The notes under the pieces are model-generated. The model was not told the origin of the DNA and made no database searches. It saw only the letters and a program-made list of their open reading frames with translations. Positions 1-5,507 of a DNA stretch of 5,507 nucleotides are shown piece after piece. Both the position numbers and the translations under genes were made by a program. Source of the DNA: an uncultured Opitutaceae bacterium (GTDB lineage Bacteria; Verrucomicrobiota; Verrucomicrobiae; Opitutales; Opitutaceae); the NCBI GenBank assembly GCA_946482625.1, contig CAMLSH010000284.1:1-5507 (forward strand), given 5' to 3'. Each line of letters opens with the position of its first letter. Positions within the stretch are counted from its first letter, which is position 1.

Positions 1-1739
1 AAAACGAAATGGTGCCCGCGCAGCAGCATAAGGAGCTCGAGGCCCGCCTCGCTGCCGCTACGACGGCGGCCGAGGAACAGCAGAAGGCGCAGGAAGAGCT
101 GCGGAAGTCGCTTGCAGCACTCGAAGCAGAGAAGAGTGCGCTCACCGAAAAACTTGGAGCGCTCGACGAATCGTCGACCCGCGAACTGGCGACACTGAGA
201 GCGGGTGCCGCGAATTTTGAAGGTGAGCGGAACGGGTTGCAGGAAAAAATCATCGAGCTCGAACGTTCCCTTACCCAAGCGACGACGGAGGCGGCGACCG
301 CGAAAGAACAACTCGCCGCGGCACAGGCCGCCTCGGAGGAATCCTCGAAGACCGCCGCCGCGCTGGCCCGCGTTACCCAGGAGTTGGATACGTTGAAGAA
401 AACCTCGTTCGCATCGAGTCAGGCGATCGCTGACGCGCGTGCGGAGGTGGTCGATCTGCGGCAACAACTCGCCGAAGCTAAAACGGGTGTCGTCCCTGCC
501 GTGCAGTTACAGGAATTGCAGGCGCAACTCGCCGCCGCGGTAAAGGCTCAGGAAGAACAGAAGGAAGCCCAAGCGGGATTGGAGAAGTCCGTCGCGGCGC
601 TTGAAGCCGAGCGAAACAGCCTCGCCGAAAAGCTCGCGGCTGCCACGAGCGCATCCGAGAGCGAAGCCGCCGGTCTGAAAGCGGCCTCTGCGAATTTCGA
701 AGGAGAGCGTAACGGGTTGCTGCAAAAGATCGCGGACGCCGAGCAGGCCGCCGCGCGTGCCTCGGCTGAAAACGCGGGTTTGAAAGAACAGCTGGCGACC
801 GCCGCGAAGTCGGGCGAGGCGCCTGCTCAGGAAGTACGGGAAATACAGGCGAAACTCGATGCGGCGATCGCGGCGCAGGAGACGCAGCAACAGCAGCAGG
901 CCGCGTTGCAGCAGGCCAATGCTGCGCTTGAAGCCGAAAGCGCGCGACTCGGTCGCGAACTCGCCGTCGCGCAGACCGCCGCCCGCGAAGCCGCCGGTGG
1001 CGCTGCTGCGGTCGAAGACCTGCAAGCCCGGCTCAAAGCCGCAGAAGAAGCCTCCGCGGCCATTCGTGCGGAGCGGGAAACCCTGGCGCAGCGTGTCGCC
1101 GTGCTGGAGCAGGAAAAAGCGGCGCCGGCAGCTCCCGTTCCTGCGGGCGAGGATCCGGTCGAGCTACGCAAACAGCTCGACGAAGCCTCGGCCAGACTCA
1201 CCGCGACGCTTCGCAGTTTCCAGCTCAAGGAAGAGGAGGTCGATTCGTTGCAGAAATCTTTGGTGGCCACCGACAGCGAGCGCGCCGCCCTGGCGGAACG
1301 TATCCAAGCGGCGGAGAAACAGGCGACCGACGCGCGAGCAGCCTCAGTCGCCGGTCAGGAAGCCTCCGCGCAGTTGGCGGCGTTGCGCGAGCAACTGCGC
1401 CACGCGCAAAACCAGGTCGGTCAACTCGCAGCTGAGAATATCCAGCTCAAAAATCGCACGGCTCCGGTGGCGGTAACGACTGCGACGGCGTCGACGGGAC
1501 CTGTTTTGAGCCCGCCGCGCCGCCCGGCGGACACGGCTTCGCCAACCTCGACGGTAGTCCGCGCGCCGCAAGCGGCGGAACCGCGTATTCATACGGTGGT
1601 GGAAGGCGAAACGCTGACCCGCATCGCGCGTCGTTACTACGGCAACAGCGAACGTTGGGCAGACATCTACGACGCCAACCGCGCCAGCCTGCCCAATCCC
1701 GCCGCTCTCAAGATCGGCATGAAGCTGCGCATCCCCTGA
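1..1739 (+). CDS. Coiled-coil protein with C-terminal LysM domain (5' end outside window)
   Basis: The frame is open from the first base of the window to TGA at 1737-1739. The ATG at 9 is probably internal: the codons before it are also open, and its context (MVPA) aligns with an internal repeat boundary (VVPA at 489-500). Numbering from that Met, residues 1 to about 482 are rich in Ala, Glu, Gln, Leu and Lys with heptad-like spacing and almost no Pro or Gly, so a long coiled coil is expected. Residues 484-526 are a Pro/Thr/Ala-rich linker. Residues 527-576 form one LysM domain: HTVVEGETLTRIA, then YYGNSERW, an Asn, and the ending LKIGMKLRIP. LysM domains bind the glycan backbone of peptidoglycan, so the protein is probably a periplasmic or envelope filament tethered to the wall; this role is inferred. 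No signal peptide can be checked because the N-terminus is missing. A strong terminator follows. The LysM call is firm; the cellular function is unknown. Confidence 0.88.
   Translation, partial: NEMVPAQQHKELEARLAAATTAAEEQQKAQEELRKSLAALEAEKSALTEKLGALDESSTRELATLRAGAANFEGERNGLQEKIIELERSLTQATTEAATAKEQLAAAQAASEESSKTAAALARVTQELDTLKKTSFASSQAIADARAEVVDLRQQLAEAKTGVVPAVQLQELQAQLAAAVKAQEEQKEAQAGLEKSVAALEAERNSLAEKLAAATSASESEAAGLKAASANFEGERNGLLQKIADAEQAAARASAENAGLKEQLATAAKSGEAPAQEVREIQAKLDAAIAAQETQQQQQAALQQANAALEAESARLGRELAVAQTAAREAAGGAAAVEDLQARLKAAEEASAAIRAERETLAQRVAVLEQEKAAPAAPVPAGEDPVELRKQLDEASARLTATLRSFQLKEEEVDSLQKSLVATDSERAALAERIQAAEKQATDARAASVAGQEASAQLAALREQLRHAQNQVGQLAAENIQLKNRTAPVAVTTATASTGPVLSPPRRPADTASPTSTVVRAPQAAEPRIHTVVEGETLTRIARRYYGNSERWADIYDANRASLPNPAALKIGMKLRIP
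9..968 (+). repeat. Internal 480-bp coding repeat in the coiled-coil gene
   Basis: Segments 480 bp (160 codons) apart match at protein and DNA level. Residues MVPA...ELEARLAAA align with VVPA...ELQAQLAAA. The sequence ANFEGERNGL occurs twice; bases 211-240 and 691-720 agree at 27 of 30 positions. KEQLA occurs at codons 303 and 783, again 480 apart. A third, more diverged copy starts near 819 (APAQEVREIQAKLDAA), only 327 bp after the second, so unit 2 is about 51 residues shorter. Unit limits are approximate, and further units may lie upstream of the window. Confidence 0.8.
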
Positions 1740-1837
1740 TGCGCAGCGAGGCGGGACGGGGTGGTTGAACGCGGGTGAAGCGCGGCGGAACACCGCAGGG
1801 AGGCGCGCCACTTTAAGTCTCGCTGAAGAACAGGCTG

Positions 1838-1880
1838 TCCCGGAGTGGTGGATGGCCCGACCACTCCGGGAGCGTTTTTT
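1838..1880 (+). terminator. Rho-independent terminator of the LysM gene
   Basis: A perfect 12-bp inverted repeat (1838-1849 with 1860-1871; left arm TCCCGGAGTGGT) encloses a 10-base loop and is followed by GCG and six T residues at 1875-1880. This is a textbook intrinsic terminator on the + strand, 98 bases after the stop codon of the coiled-coil/LysM gene. It separates that gene from the PEP-CTERM gene downstream. There is no matching A-run on the left side, so it should work in one direction only. Confidence 0.93.
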
Positions 1881-2191
1881 GATTCCGCCAAAAACCGCGT
1901 TAGCCTAACCGCGCCTTGGGCGCGTCCGGGACTGGAAAGTACGGGACGTGAAGCTGGCGCACTCCCTTCTTCCAAAAGCCGCGTAACACGTTTCAGTTTT
2001 TTTGGTAAATGATCGAATTTGTCCGATAGGTGGCAGGACATGAGCAGGATACGTCGGAAGAAATAACGCCCGTCGGCGGATATGACGCTTGCCAGTGCGG
2101 TTGCTGCCGGCCCGAATCGCCGCGTTGTCGCTTACGCGGGAGGGCCGCGGAGACGGGGACATCCACCAAAACCTCAATCCTGTTTACCCCC
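1881..2191. other. Gene-free stretch upstream of the PEP-CTERM gene
   Basis: No convincing gene is seen on either strand. Open frames exist, but they are the usual by-product of high GC and their products look arbitrary. The stretch holds a small GC hairpin (1910-1924, 6-bp stem, TTG loop, no T-run), an AT-richer patch around 1991-2020 that could be an upstream promoter region, and a candidate sigma-54 promoter at 2031-2046. Bases from about 2057 to 2191 would then be a leader of about 135 nt. I recognise no riboswitch or small RNA in it. Confidence 0.6.
2031..2046 (+). promoter_or_regulatory. Candidate sigma-54 (-24/-12) promoter
   Basis: TGGCAGGACATGAGCA fits the RpoN consensus TGGCACG-N4-TTGCW at 9 of 12 positions. 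The essential GG (2032-2033) and GC (2044-2045) dinucleotides have the required 10-base spacing. The -12 element is imperfect (GAGCA instead of TTGCA). It points at the PEP-CTERM gene, with a predicted transcription start near 2057. In several Proteobacteria the exosortase/PEP-CTERM systems carry a sigma-54-dependent regulator (PrsR), which makes the match more plausible. Chance occurrence in GC-rich DNA cannot be excluded. Confidence 0.3.
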
Positions 2192-3010
2192 ATGCGTATG
2201 TCCATCGTCGGTGGCCTCGCGGGTGCGTGCATTTTCGCCGCACTGCCGCTCGTTGCCTCCGCACAGATCATCACCCTCTGGGACTTTAATTCCTCCACGC
2301 CCGACGCCACTTCCAGCACAGGCTCCGCGGCACCTTCGATCGGGAGTGGAGCAGCCTCCGCCATCGGCGGCGTAAACGCCACTTTTGCCGCCGGCAGCCC
2401 GCGCGACGACGCGACGGACAACACCGCGTGGAACCTCGCCGGCTGGCCCGCCCAAGGTACGGGTTCTGGTACCGCTGGGGCGCAATTTATGGTGAGCACG
2501 GCCGGATTTTCGGAGGCGATCCAGATCAGTTTCGATCTGCGGCAGACCACCACGGCGAGCGAGCGCTTCCAACTGCAGGCTACGTCGGACGGCATTAACT
2601 TTTCCGATGTAAGCGGTGGCGTCGCTTCGGTTGGTACGACGGGGAACAACACCGGCACGTCATTCGATTCGAGCGGGCTTTTTATCAACACGGTGTCGTC
2701 CAGCAGCCAGGCGTTTGTGCAGAGCATCACGTATTCGTTTCTCGCGGACAGCGCGTTCGAGGATAACGCGAACTTCGGTTTCCGCCTGGTTTCGGTTTTC
2801 GAGGGTTCGCAGTACGATGCGGCTGGCGCGTCGGCCAACTATGGGACGACGGGCACGTTGCGGCTGGACATGGTGACCGTTTCTGCCGCGCCACCTGCGG
2901 TTCCCGAGCCCGCAACAAGCGCGATCTGGATGGGCGTATGTACGCTGGTCGCGGTCGTCTACTGGCGTCACCGCGCTTCGCGACTGAAGCAGGCTCCGCC
3001 GCTCAGATAA
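2192..3010 (+). CDS. Secreted protein with PEP-CTERM sorting signal
   Basis: A 272-residue exported protein. Residues 1-24 form a signal peptide (MRM start, hydrophobic core, probable cleavage after ASA with Gln25 first in the mature protein). Residues 27-232 are a Ser/Thr/Gly/Ala-rich, beta-rich domain beginning LWDFN, with GWPAQGTGSGTAGAQF near 84-99 and LRLDMVTVSA at its end. I recognise this layout from memory as a beta-sandwich module found alone, or ahead of nuclease domains, in secreted proteins; no nuclease domain is present here. The C-terminus is a clear PEP-CTERM tail: VPEP at 237-240, a hydrophobic helix at about 243-258, then basic RHRASRLK. Such tails are recognised and cut by an exosortase in the inner membrane, and the protein is then delivered to the surface or matrix. 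No exosortase gene is in the window. The ATG at 2192 is chosen because the signal peptide begins there, although the frame stays open back to a GTG at 2030; the ATG at 2198 is an alternative. No clear Shine-Dalgarno is seen. The 3' end overlaps the convergent transporter gene by 8 bp. Confidence 0.87.
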   Translation: MRMSIVGGLAGACIFAALPLVASAQIITLWDFNSSTPDATSSTGSAAPSIGSGAASAIGGVNATFAAGSPRDDATDNTAWNLAGWPAQGTGSGTAGAQFMVSTAGFSEAIQISFDLRQTTTASERFQLQATSDGINFSDVSGGVASVGTTGNNTGTSFDSSGLFINTVSSSSQAFVQSITYSFLADSAFEDNANFGFRLVSVFEGSQYDAAGASANYGTTGTLRLDMVTVSAAPPAVPEPATSAIWMGVCTLVAVVYWRHRASRLKQAPPLR

Positions 3011-3935
3011 AGGTCAGCGCCACGGACAACGTCACGATGGCTATGAACGTGCTGAAGAGGATCGTGCCGGAGGCGAGCGGTTCGTCACCTTTGAGCTGCG
3101 ACACCATCGTGAAGGAAATTCCGGCCGTGGGGCAGGCGAGAAACACCAGCACCACGGCCAGTTCCATGCCGGTCAGGCCGAGTCGGCGGCCGATGAAGTA
3201 ACCGAAAATTGGTGACACGACGGTCTTCACGAAGGCGGCGGTGACGGGGACCTGCCAGCCGTGGGTGGCGCGGCTTTGCGCGAGCGCTCCTCCGATGGCG
3301 AGCAAGGCGAGCGGCAGGGCCATCTGACCCAGCCAGTCAAATGACATGGCGACTGAAACCGGAAGCGGCACGCCGGAGAGTGCCCAGGCAAAGCCGGCGA
3401 GCGTGGCGATGAGCGGGGGGGTGGTGGCGAGTTGTTTCAGCAGCGGTTTGATCATGGCGCGGCTGAGGTTGTGCTGACTGGCGATCAACACGGTGACGGC
3501 GATGACGTTGTAGAGAACAAGCATCGGGGCGAGGGCGACGACGGCGGCGGCGCGCACGGAGAGGCCGGAGGAGCCGGGGGCGTCGGGCAGGCTGTAGACG
3601 ATGGGCAGGCCGACGTAGGCGAGATTGCCGCGGAATGCGCCCTGCACGAAGGTGCCGATGCGGGCGTTGTCGAGCCGGAGGAGCCACGCGACCAGATAGG
3701 CGGTGACGAGCACGAGACCGGTGGCGGCGAGCAGGGTGTTGAGCATCGTCTGCGCGCCGCCGGCTTCGTGCAGCGAGGTGGCGAGATTGCTGAACAGCAG
3801 CGCGGGCAGGCCGAGCCAGTAGGTGACTTTGTTGGCCTCGCGTAAGAATCCGGCAGATACGAAATGCGTGCGCTGGAGGATGCCGCCGAGCGCGATGAGT
3901 AGGAAGACTGGGGCGAGGACGTTGAAGACTGTCAC
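3003..3935 (-). CDS. AEC-family transporter (auxin efflux carrier-like permease)
   Basis: An integral membrane carrier of about 310 residues, the usual AEC size, with about ten hydrophobic segments in the expected 5+5 pattern. Counting from the longest start (TTG at 3950), family-like features are LAPVFLLIALGG in helix 1, YWLGLPALLF in helix 2, GAFRGNLAYVGLPI at 104-117, LPLALLAIGGALA at 212-224 and ACPTAGISFTMV at 272-283. AEC proteins export small organic anions or malonate/malate-like acids in bacteria; the substrate cannot be read from sequence. Two starts are possible: TTG at 3950, directly after an in-frame stop and inside a heptamer repeat, or GTG at 3935. I prefer GTG because it leaves the repeat outside the gene and gives a typical short N-terminus before helix 1. 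Neither has a clear ribosome-binding site. It follows the sdh operon on the same strand but lies beyond its terminator, so it is probably transcribed separately. Its stop overlaps the convergent PEP-CTERM gene by 8 bp. Confidence 0.88.
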   Translation of the reverse strand: MTVFNVLAPVFLLIALGGILQRTHFVSAGFLREANKVTYWLGLPALLFSNLATSLHEAGGAQTMLNTLLAATGLVLVTAYLVAWLLRLDNARIGTFVQGAFRGNLAYVGLPIVYSLPDAPGSSGLSVRAAAVVALAPMLVLYNVIAVTVLIASQHNLSRAMIKPLLKQLATTPPLIATLAGFAWALSGVPLPVSVAMSFDWLGQMALPLALLAIGGALAQSRATHGWQVPVTAAFVKTVVSPIFGYFIGRRLGLTGMELAVVLVFLACPTAGISFTMVSQLKGDEPLASGTILFSTFIAIVTLSVALTFI

Positions 3936-3943
3936 GGGGAGAA

Positions 3944-3973
3944 TGACCAATGATCAGTGACCAATGGCCAGTG
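3944..3973. repeat. 7-bp tandem array, left copy of an inverted pair
   Basis: Four consecutive heptamers of consensus TGRYCAR are seen: TGACCAA, TGATCAG, TGACCAA, TGGCCAG, then a partial TG. The array covers the possible TTG start of the transporter gene. It faces an inverted, more diverged array at 4042-4070. Confidence 0.75.
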
Positions 3974-4041
3974 TCGGAAGCAGAGGCTGATCGGCGCTGG
4001 ATGCAAGAAGCCGGGCGAAGGCCGGGCTCGGGGGATTTCCA

Positions 4042-4070
4042 TTGGTCATTGGCTCAATGGTCACAGGTCA
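4042..4070. repeat. 7-bp tandem array, right (inverted) copy
   Basis: Units in the complementary orientation to 3944-3973 are seen: TTGGTCA, TTGGCTCA (one base longer), ATGGTCA, CAGGTCA. Bases 3958-3967 and 4039-4048 are perfect 10-base complements, extendable to 14 pairs with two G-U wobbles (3954-3967 with 4039-4052). The two arrays could therefore pair around a 71-base loop. Confidence 0.7.
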
Positions 4071-4084
4071 TTTGGGATTGGCGC

Positions 4085-4119
4085 AAAAAAGCCACCGGGG
4101 TTTTGGCAACCGGTGGCTT
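4085..4119 (-). terminator. Rho-independent terminator of the sdh operon
   Basis: A perfect 10-bp stem (4089-4098 with 4110-4119; AAGCCACCGG on the + strand) encloses an 11-base loop. The A-run at 4085-4090 becomes a U-tract after the stem when read on the - strand. It lies 27 bases past the sdhB stop codon and ends the sdhAB transcript before the transporter gene. Confidence 0.92.
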
Positions 4120-4146
4120 GAAAGTGAAGGAGGCGGCCTGTCCCGG

Positions 4147-4962
4147 TTACGCGCCTCCACCGCTGGCGGCGGCGCTCTTGGACTTGAAGGCGCTGCGGAA
4201 GCTGGCGGCGAGGTAGTCTTTGTTCATGCGCGCGATGAAATCGTGCGAGATGAGTTTTGGGCAGGCGGCGGAGCACTCGTATTGGTTCGTGCAATTGCCG
4301 AAACCGAGCTCGTCCATCTTGGCGACCATGTTGAGCACGCGTTGATCGCGCTCGGGCTGGCCTTGGGGAAGCAGCGCGTATTGGGAAACTTTGGCCGAAA
4401 CGAAGAGCATCGCGCTGGCGTTTTTGCAGGCAGCGACACAAGCGCCGCAGCCGATGCACGCGGCGGCGTCCATCGCGAGGTCGGCGTTTTCTTTCGGAAC
4501 GGGGATCGAGTTCGCGTCGGGAGCGGCTCCCGTGCGGATGCTGATGAAGCCGCCGGCCTGCTGGATCTTGTCGAAGGCGGAGCGATCGGTGACCAGATCC
4601 TTGACGACGGGAAACGGGTGAGCGCGGAAGGGTTCGACGGTGATGATGGCGCCGTCGGTGAAGCTGCGCATGTATGTCTGGCAGCTGGCGACGCCTTTGT
4701 GGGGACCGTGGGGTTTGCCATCGATCACGAGCGAGCAGGTGCCGCAGATGCCTTCGCGGCAGTCGTGCGCAAACGCGATGGGATCTTCGCCTCGAGCGGT
4801 GAGATCGTCGTTCACCACGTCGAGCATCTCGAGGAACGACATGTTGGGGTTGCAGTTCTTCGCCTGGTATTCGGCGAAGCGGCCGGCCGTGTCGGGGCCG
4901 GCTTGGCGCCAGACGCGGAGGGTGACGGAGATCAGTTGGGTGGAAGGAGAGGCGGCGACCAT
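4147..4962 (-). CDS. sdhB: Succinate dehydrogenase/fumarate reductase iron-sulfur subunit
   Basis: The 271-residue SdhB/FrdB carries electrons from the flavin of SdhA through three iron-sulfur clusters to the quinone site of the membrane anchor in respiratory complex II. The N-terminal plant-ferredoxin-like domain has CREGICGTC, giving 2Fe-2S ligands C68, C73, C76 and, after a long 17-residue gap, C94. The C-terminal domain has C169, C172, C175 and C234 (4Fe-4S) and C179, C224, C230 (3Fe-4S); the spacing C224-x5-C230-x3-C234 matches the E. coli pattern. C179 is followed by Lys rather than the Pro of E. coli SdhB. The long 2Fe-2S loop and the segments [12 protein letters not shown] and [17 protein letters not shown] resemble the Bacteroidetes/Chlorobi/actinobacterial type that pairs with a single cytochrome b subunit. 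The start ATG (4960-4962) gives a normal family N-terminus; the open frame upstream is spurious and no clear Shine-Dalgarno precedes it. It is 50 bases downstream of sdhA in the same operon and is followed by a terminator. It could act as fumarate reductase in vivo; sequence alone does not decide. Confidence 0.96.
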   Translation of the reverse strand: MVAASPSTQLISVTLRVWRQAGPDTAGRFAEYQAKNCNPNMSFLEMLDVVNDDLTARGEDPIAFAHDCREGICGTCSLVIDGKPHGPHKGVASCQTYMRSFTDGAIITVEPFRAHPFPVVKDLVTDRSAFDKIQQAGGFISIRTGAAPDANSIPVPKENADLAMDAAACIGCGACVAACKNASAMLFVSAKVSQYALLPQGQPERDQRVLNMVAKMDELGFGNCTNQYECSAACPKLISHDFIARMNKDYLAASFRSAFKSKSAAASGGGA

Positions 4963-4967
4963 GGGAG

Positions 4968-5000
4968 GATTTTCGATTTTAGAATCTCGATTTTCGATTC
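4968..5000. repeat. 7-bp tandem array between sdhA and sdhB
   Basis: Four heptamers read on the + strand: GATTTTC, GATTTTA, GAATCTC, GATTTTC, then a partial GATTC. The array fills 33 of the 50 bases between the two genes and is much AT-richer than its surroundings. Its period is the same as that of the arrays at 3944-4070, but its sequence is unrelated. Confidence 0.75.
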
Positions 5001-5012
5001 GTGGGGCGGCGC

Positions 5013-5507
5013 TTATTTGTAGGAGCGGACGCTCATCTTGACGGCTTCGTAAACGAGCGGCTCGACGTTGCGGAGCGGGGTCTTGCCCTCGCCTTGGAAT
5101 TCCCACGCGGCGACGTGAGCGAACTTTTCGTCGTCGCGTTTGCATTCGCCGTCGGGGTGCTGGTACTCCTCGCGGAAGTGCCCGCCGCAGCTTTCTTCGC
5201 GGGTGAGGGCATCGCGGCACATGAGTTCGCCGAGTTCGATGAAGTCGGCCACGCGAGCGGCTTGTTCGAGCGATTGGTTGAGCTCGGCGCCGGAGCCGGG
5301 GACGAGCACGTTTTGCCAGAACTCTTCGCGAAGGGCGGGGATTTCCTGGAGGGCTTTTTCCAGACCTTCCTTGGTGCGGGCCATGCCGCAGTAATTCCAC
5401 ATGATCTGGCCGAGCTTCTTGTGGTAGTAGGAGACGGGATGTTTGCCCTTGGCCGAGAGGAGTCGCTGGGTGACGGCGTTTACGTTTTCCTCGGCCTGCT
5501 TGAACTC
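5013..5507 (-). CDS. sdhA: Succinate dehydrogenase/fumarate reductase flavoprotein subunit, C-terminal part
   Basis: The last 164 residues of SdhA run from the right edge of the window to TAA at 5013-5015. The frame is open across the edge, so the Met encoded at 5402 is internal. The visible part is the C-terminal helical domain, with [14 protein letters not shown] near residues 32-45 of the visible part, [17 protein letters not shown] in the middle, and the ending [18 protein letters not shown]. These features are typical of the flavoprotein of the Bacteroidetes-like SdhA type. The FAD-binding domain, the flavin-attachment His and the main substrate-binding residues lie upstream, outside the window. 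SdhA oxidises succinate to fumarate (or the reverse) at the cytoplasmic face and passes electrons to SdhB, encoded 50 bases downstream. A cytochrome b subunit gene (sdhC) would be expected further upstream, but this is inference. Confidence 0.94.
   Translation of the reverse strand, partial: EFKQAEENVNAVTQRLLSAKGKHPVSYYHKKLGQIMWNYCGMARTKEGLEKALQEIPALREEFWQNVLVPGSGAELNQSLEQAARVADFIELGELMCRDALTREESCGGHFREEYQHPDGECKRDDEKFAHVAAWEFQGEGKTPLRNVEPLVYEAVKMSVRSYK

Noticed and set aside
507..1270. Open frames on the - strand inside the coiled-coil gene
   Set aside because: They mirror the repetitive Ala/Glu codons of the coiled coil and give low-complexity Ser/Ala or Arg/Leu/Gly products with no domain.
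1910..1924. GC hairpin CGCGCC-TTG-GGCGCG
   Set aside because: No T-run follows and the stem is short; such hairpins are expected by chance at this GC content.
1905..2177. A 90-codon open frame on the - strand in the intergenic region
   Set aside because: The product is Arg/Ser/Pro-rich without recognisable motif or ribosome-binding site, and it overlaps the leader of the PEP-CTERM gene.
2030..2191. In-frame GTG start at 2030 extending the PEP-CTERM protein by 54 residues
   Set aside because: It would bury the signal peptide inside the protein; the extension is Cys/Arg-rich and unlike any export leader. The ATG at 2192 places the signal peptide at the N-terminus.
2225..2233. Possible lipoprotein cysteine (Cys13) in the signal peptide
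   Set aside because: The preceding residues AGA do not form a good lipobox, the Cys lies inside the hydrophobic core, and a normal ASA-Q cleavage site follows.
4012..4028. Direct repeat GCCGGGC spaced by a few bases inside the inverted heptamer pair
   Set aside because: Only seven bases long and GC-only; too short to support as an attachment site or operator.
4042..5022. A 326-codon open frame on the + strand opposite sdhB
   Set aside because: It is antisense to a clear SdhB with all cluster cysteines. It is long only because GC-rich codon bias removes stops from the opposite strand.
4147..5400. A single 417-codon open frame on the - strand covering sdhB and extending into the sdhA region
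   Set aside because: Only the last 271 codons are SdhB. The upstream part is out of frame with SdhA, is Arg/Pro-rich, and crosses the heptamer array as an arbitrary [13 protein letters not shown] peptide.

Overview
The window looks like ordinary chromosome from a high-GC Gram-negative bacterium, most likely a verrucomicrobium of the Opitutae type. Three things suggest this: a secreted protein with a C-terminal PEP-CTERM sorting signal, succinate dehydrogenase subunits of the Bacteroidetes/Chlorobi/actinobacterial (single-cytochrome) type, and short 7-bp tandem arrays between genes. The assignment is inferred from protein style, not from a marker gene.

Left part (1-1880, + strand): the 3' end of a gene for a very long alanine/glutamate/glutamine-rich coiled-coil protein ending in a LysM peptidoglycan-binding domain. 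It is followed about 100 bases later by a strong intrinsic terminator. The coiled coil is built from a 480-bp repeat, and the window opens on a repeat boundary, so the true start lies upstream.

Middle (1881-3950): a gene-free stretch of about 310 bases with a weak candidate sigma-54 promoter leads into a 272-residue exported PEP-CTERM protein (+). Its 3' end overlaps by 8 bp the 3' end of a convergent AEC-family (auxin efflux carrier-like) transporter gene (-).

Right part (3944-5507): the end of a succinate dehydrogenase/fumarate reductase operon on the - strand, reading sdhA (partial, C-terminal 164 residues), then sdhB (complete), then an intrinsic terminator. The transporter follows this terminator on the same strand and is probably a separate transcription unit. 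Two different families of 7-bp tandem arrays sit here: an inverted pair between the terminator and the transporter, and one array inside the operon between sdhA and sdhB.

The genes do not form one pathway. SdhA and SdhB work together as the membrane-associated catalytic half of respiratory complex II. The LysM protein and the PEP-CTERM protein are unrelated envelope or surface proteins. I see no new multi-gene system. The most unusual material is the heptamer arrays, the repeat structure of the LysM protein and the possible sigma-54 control of the PEP-CTERM gene.
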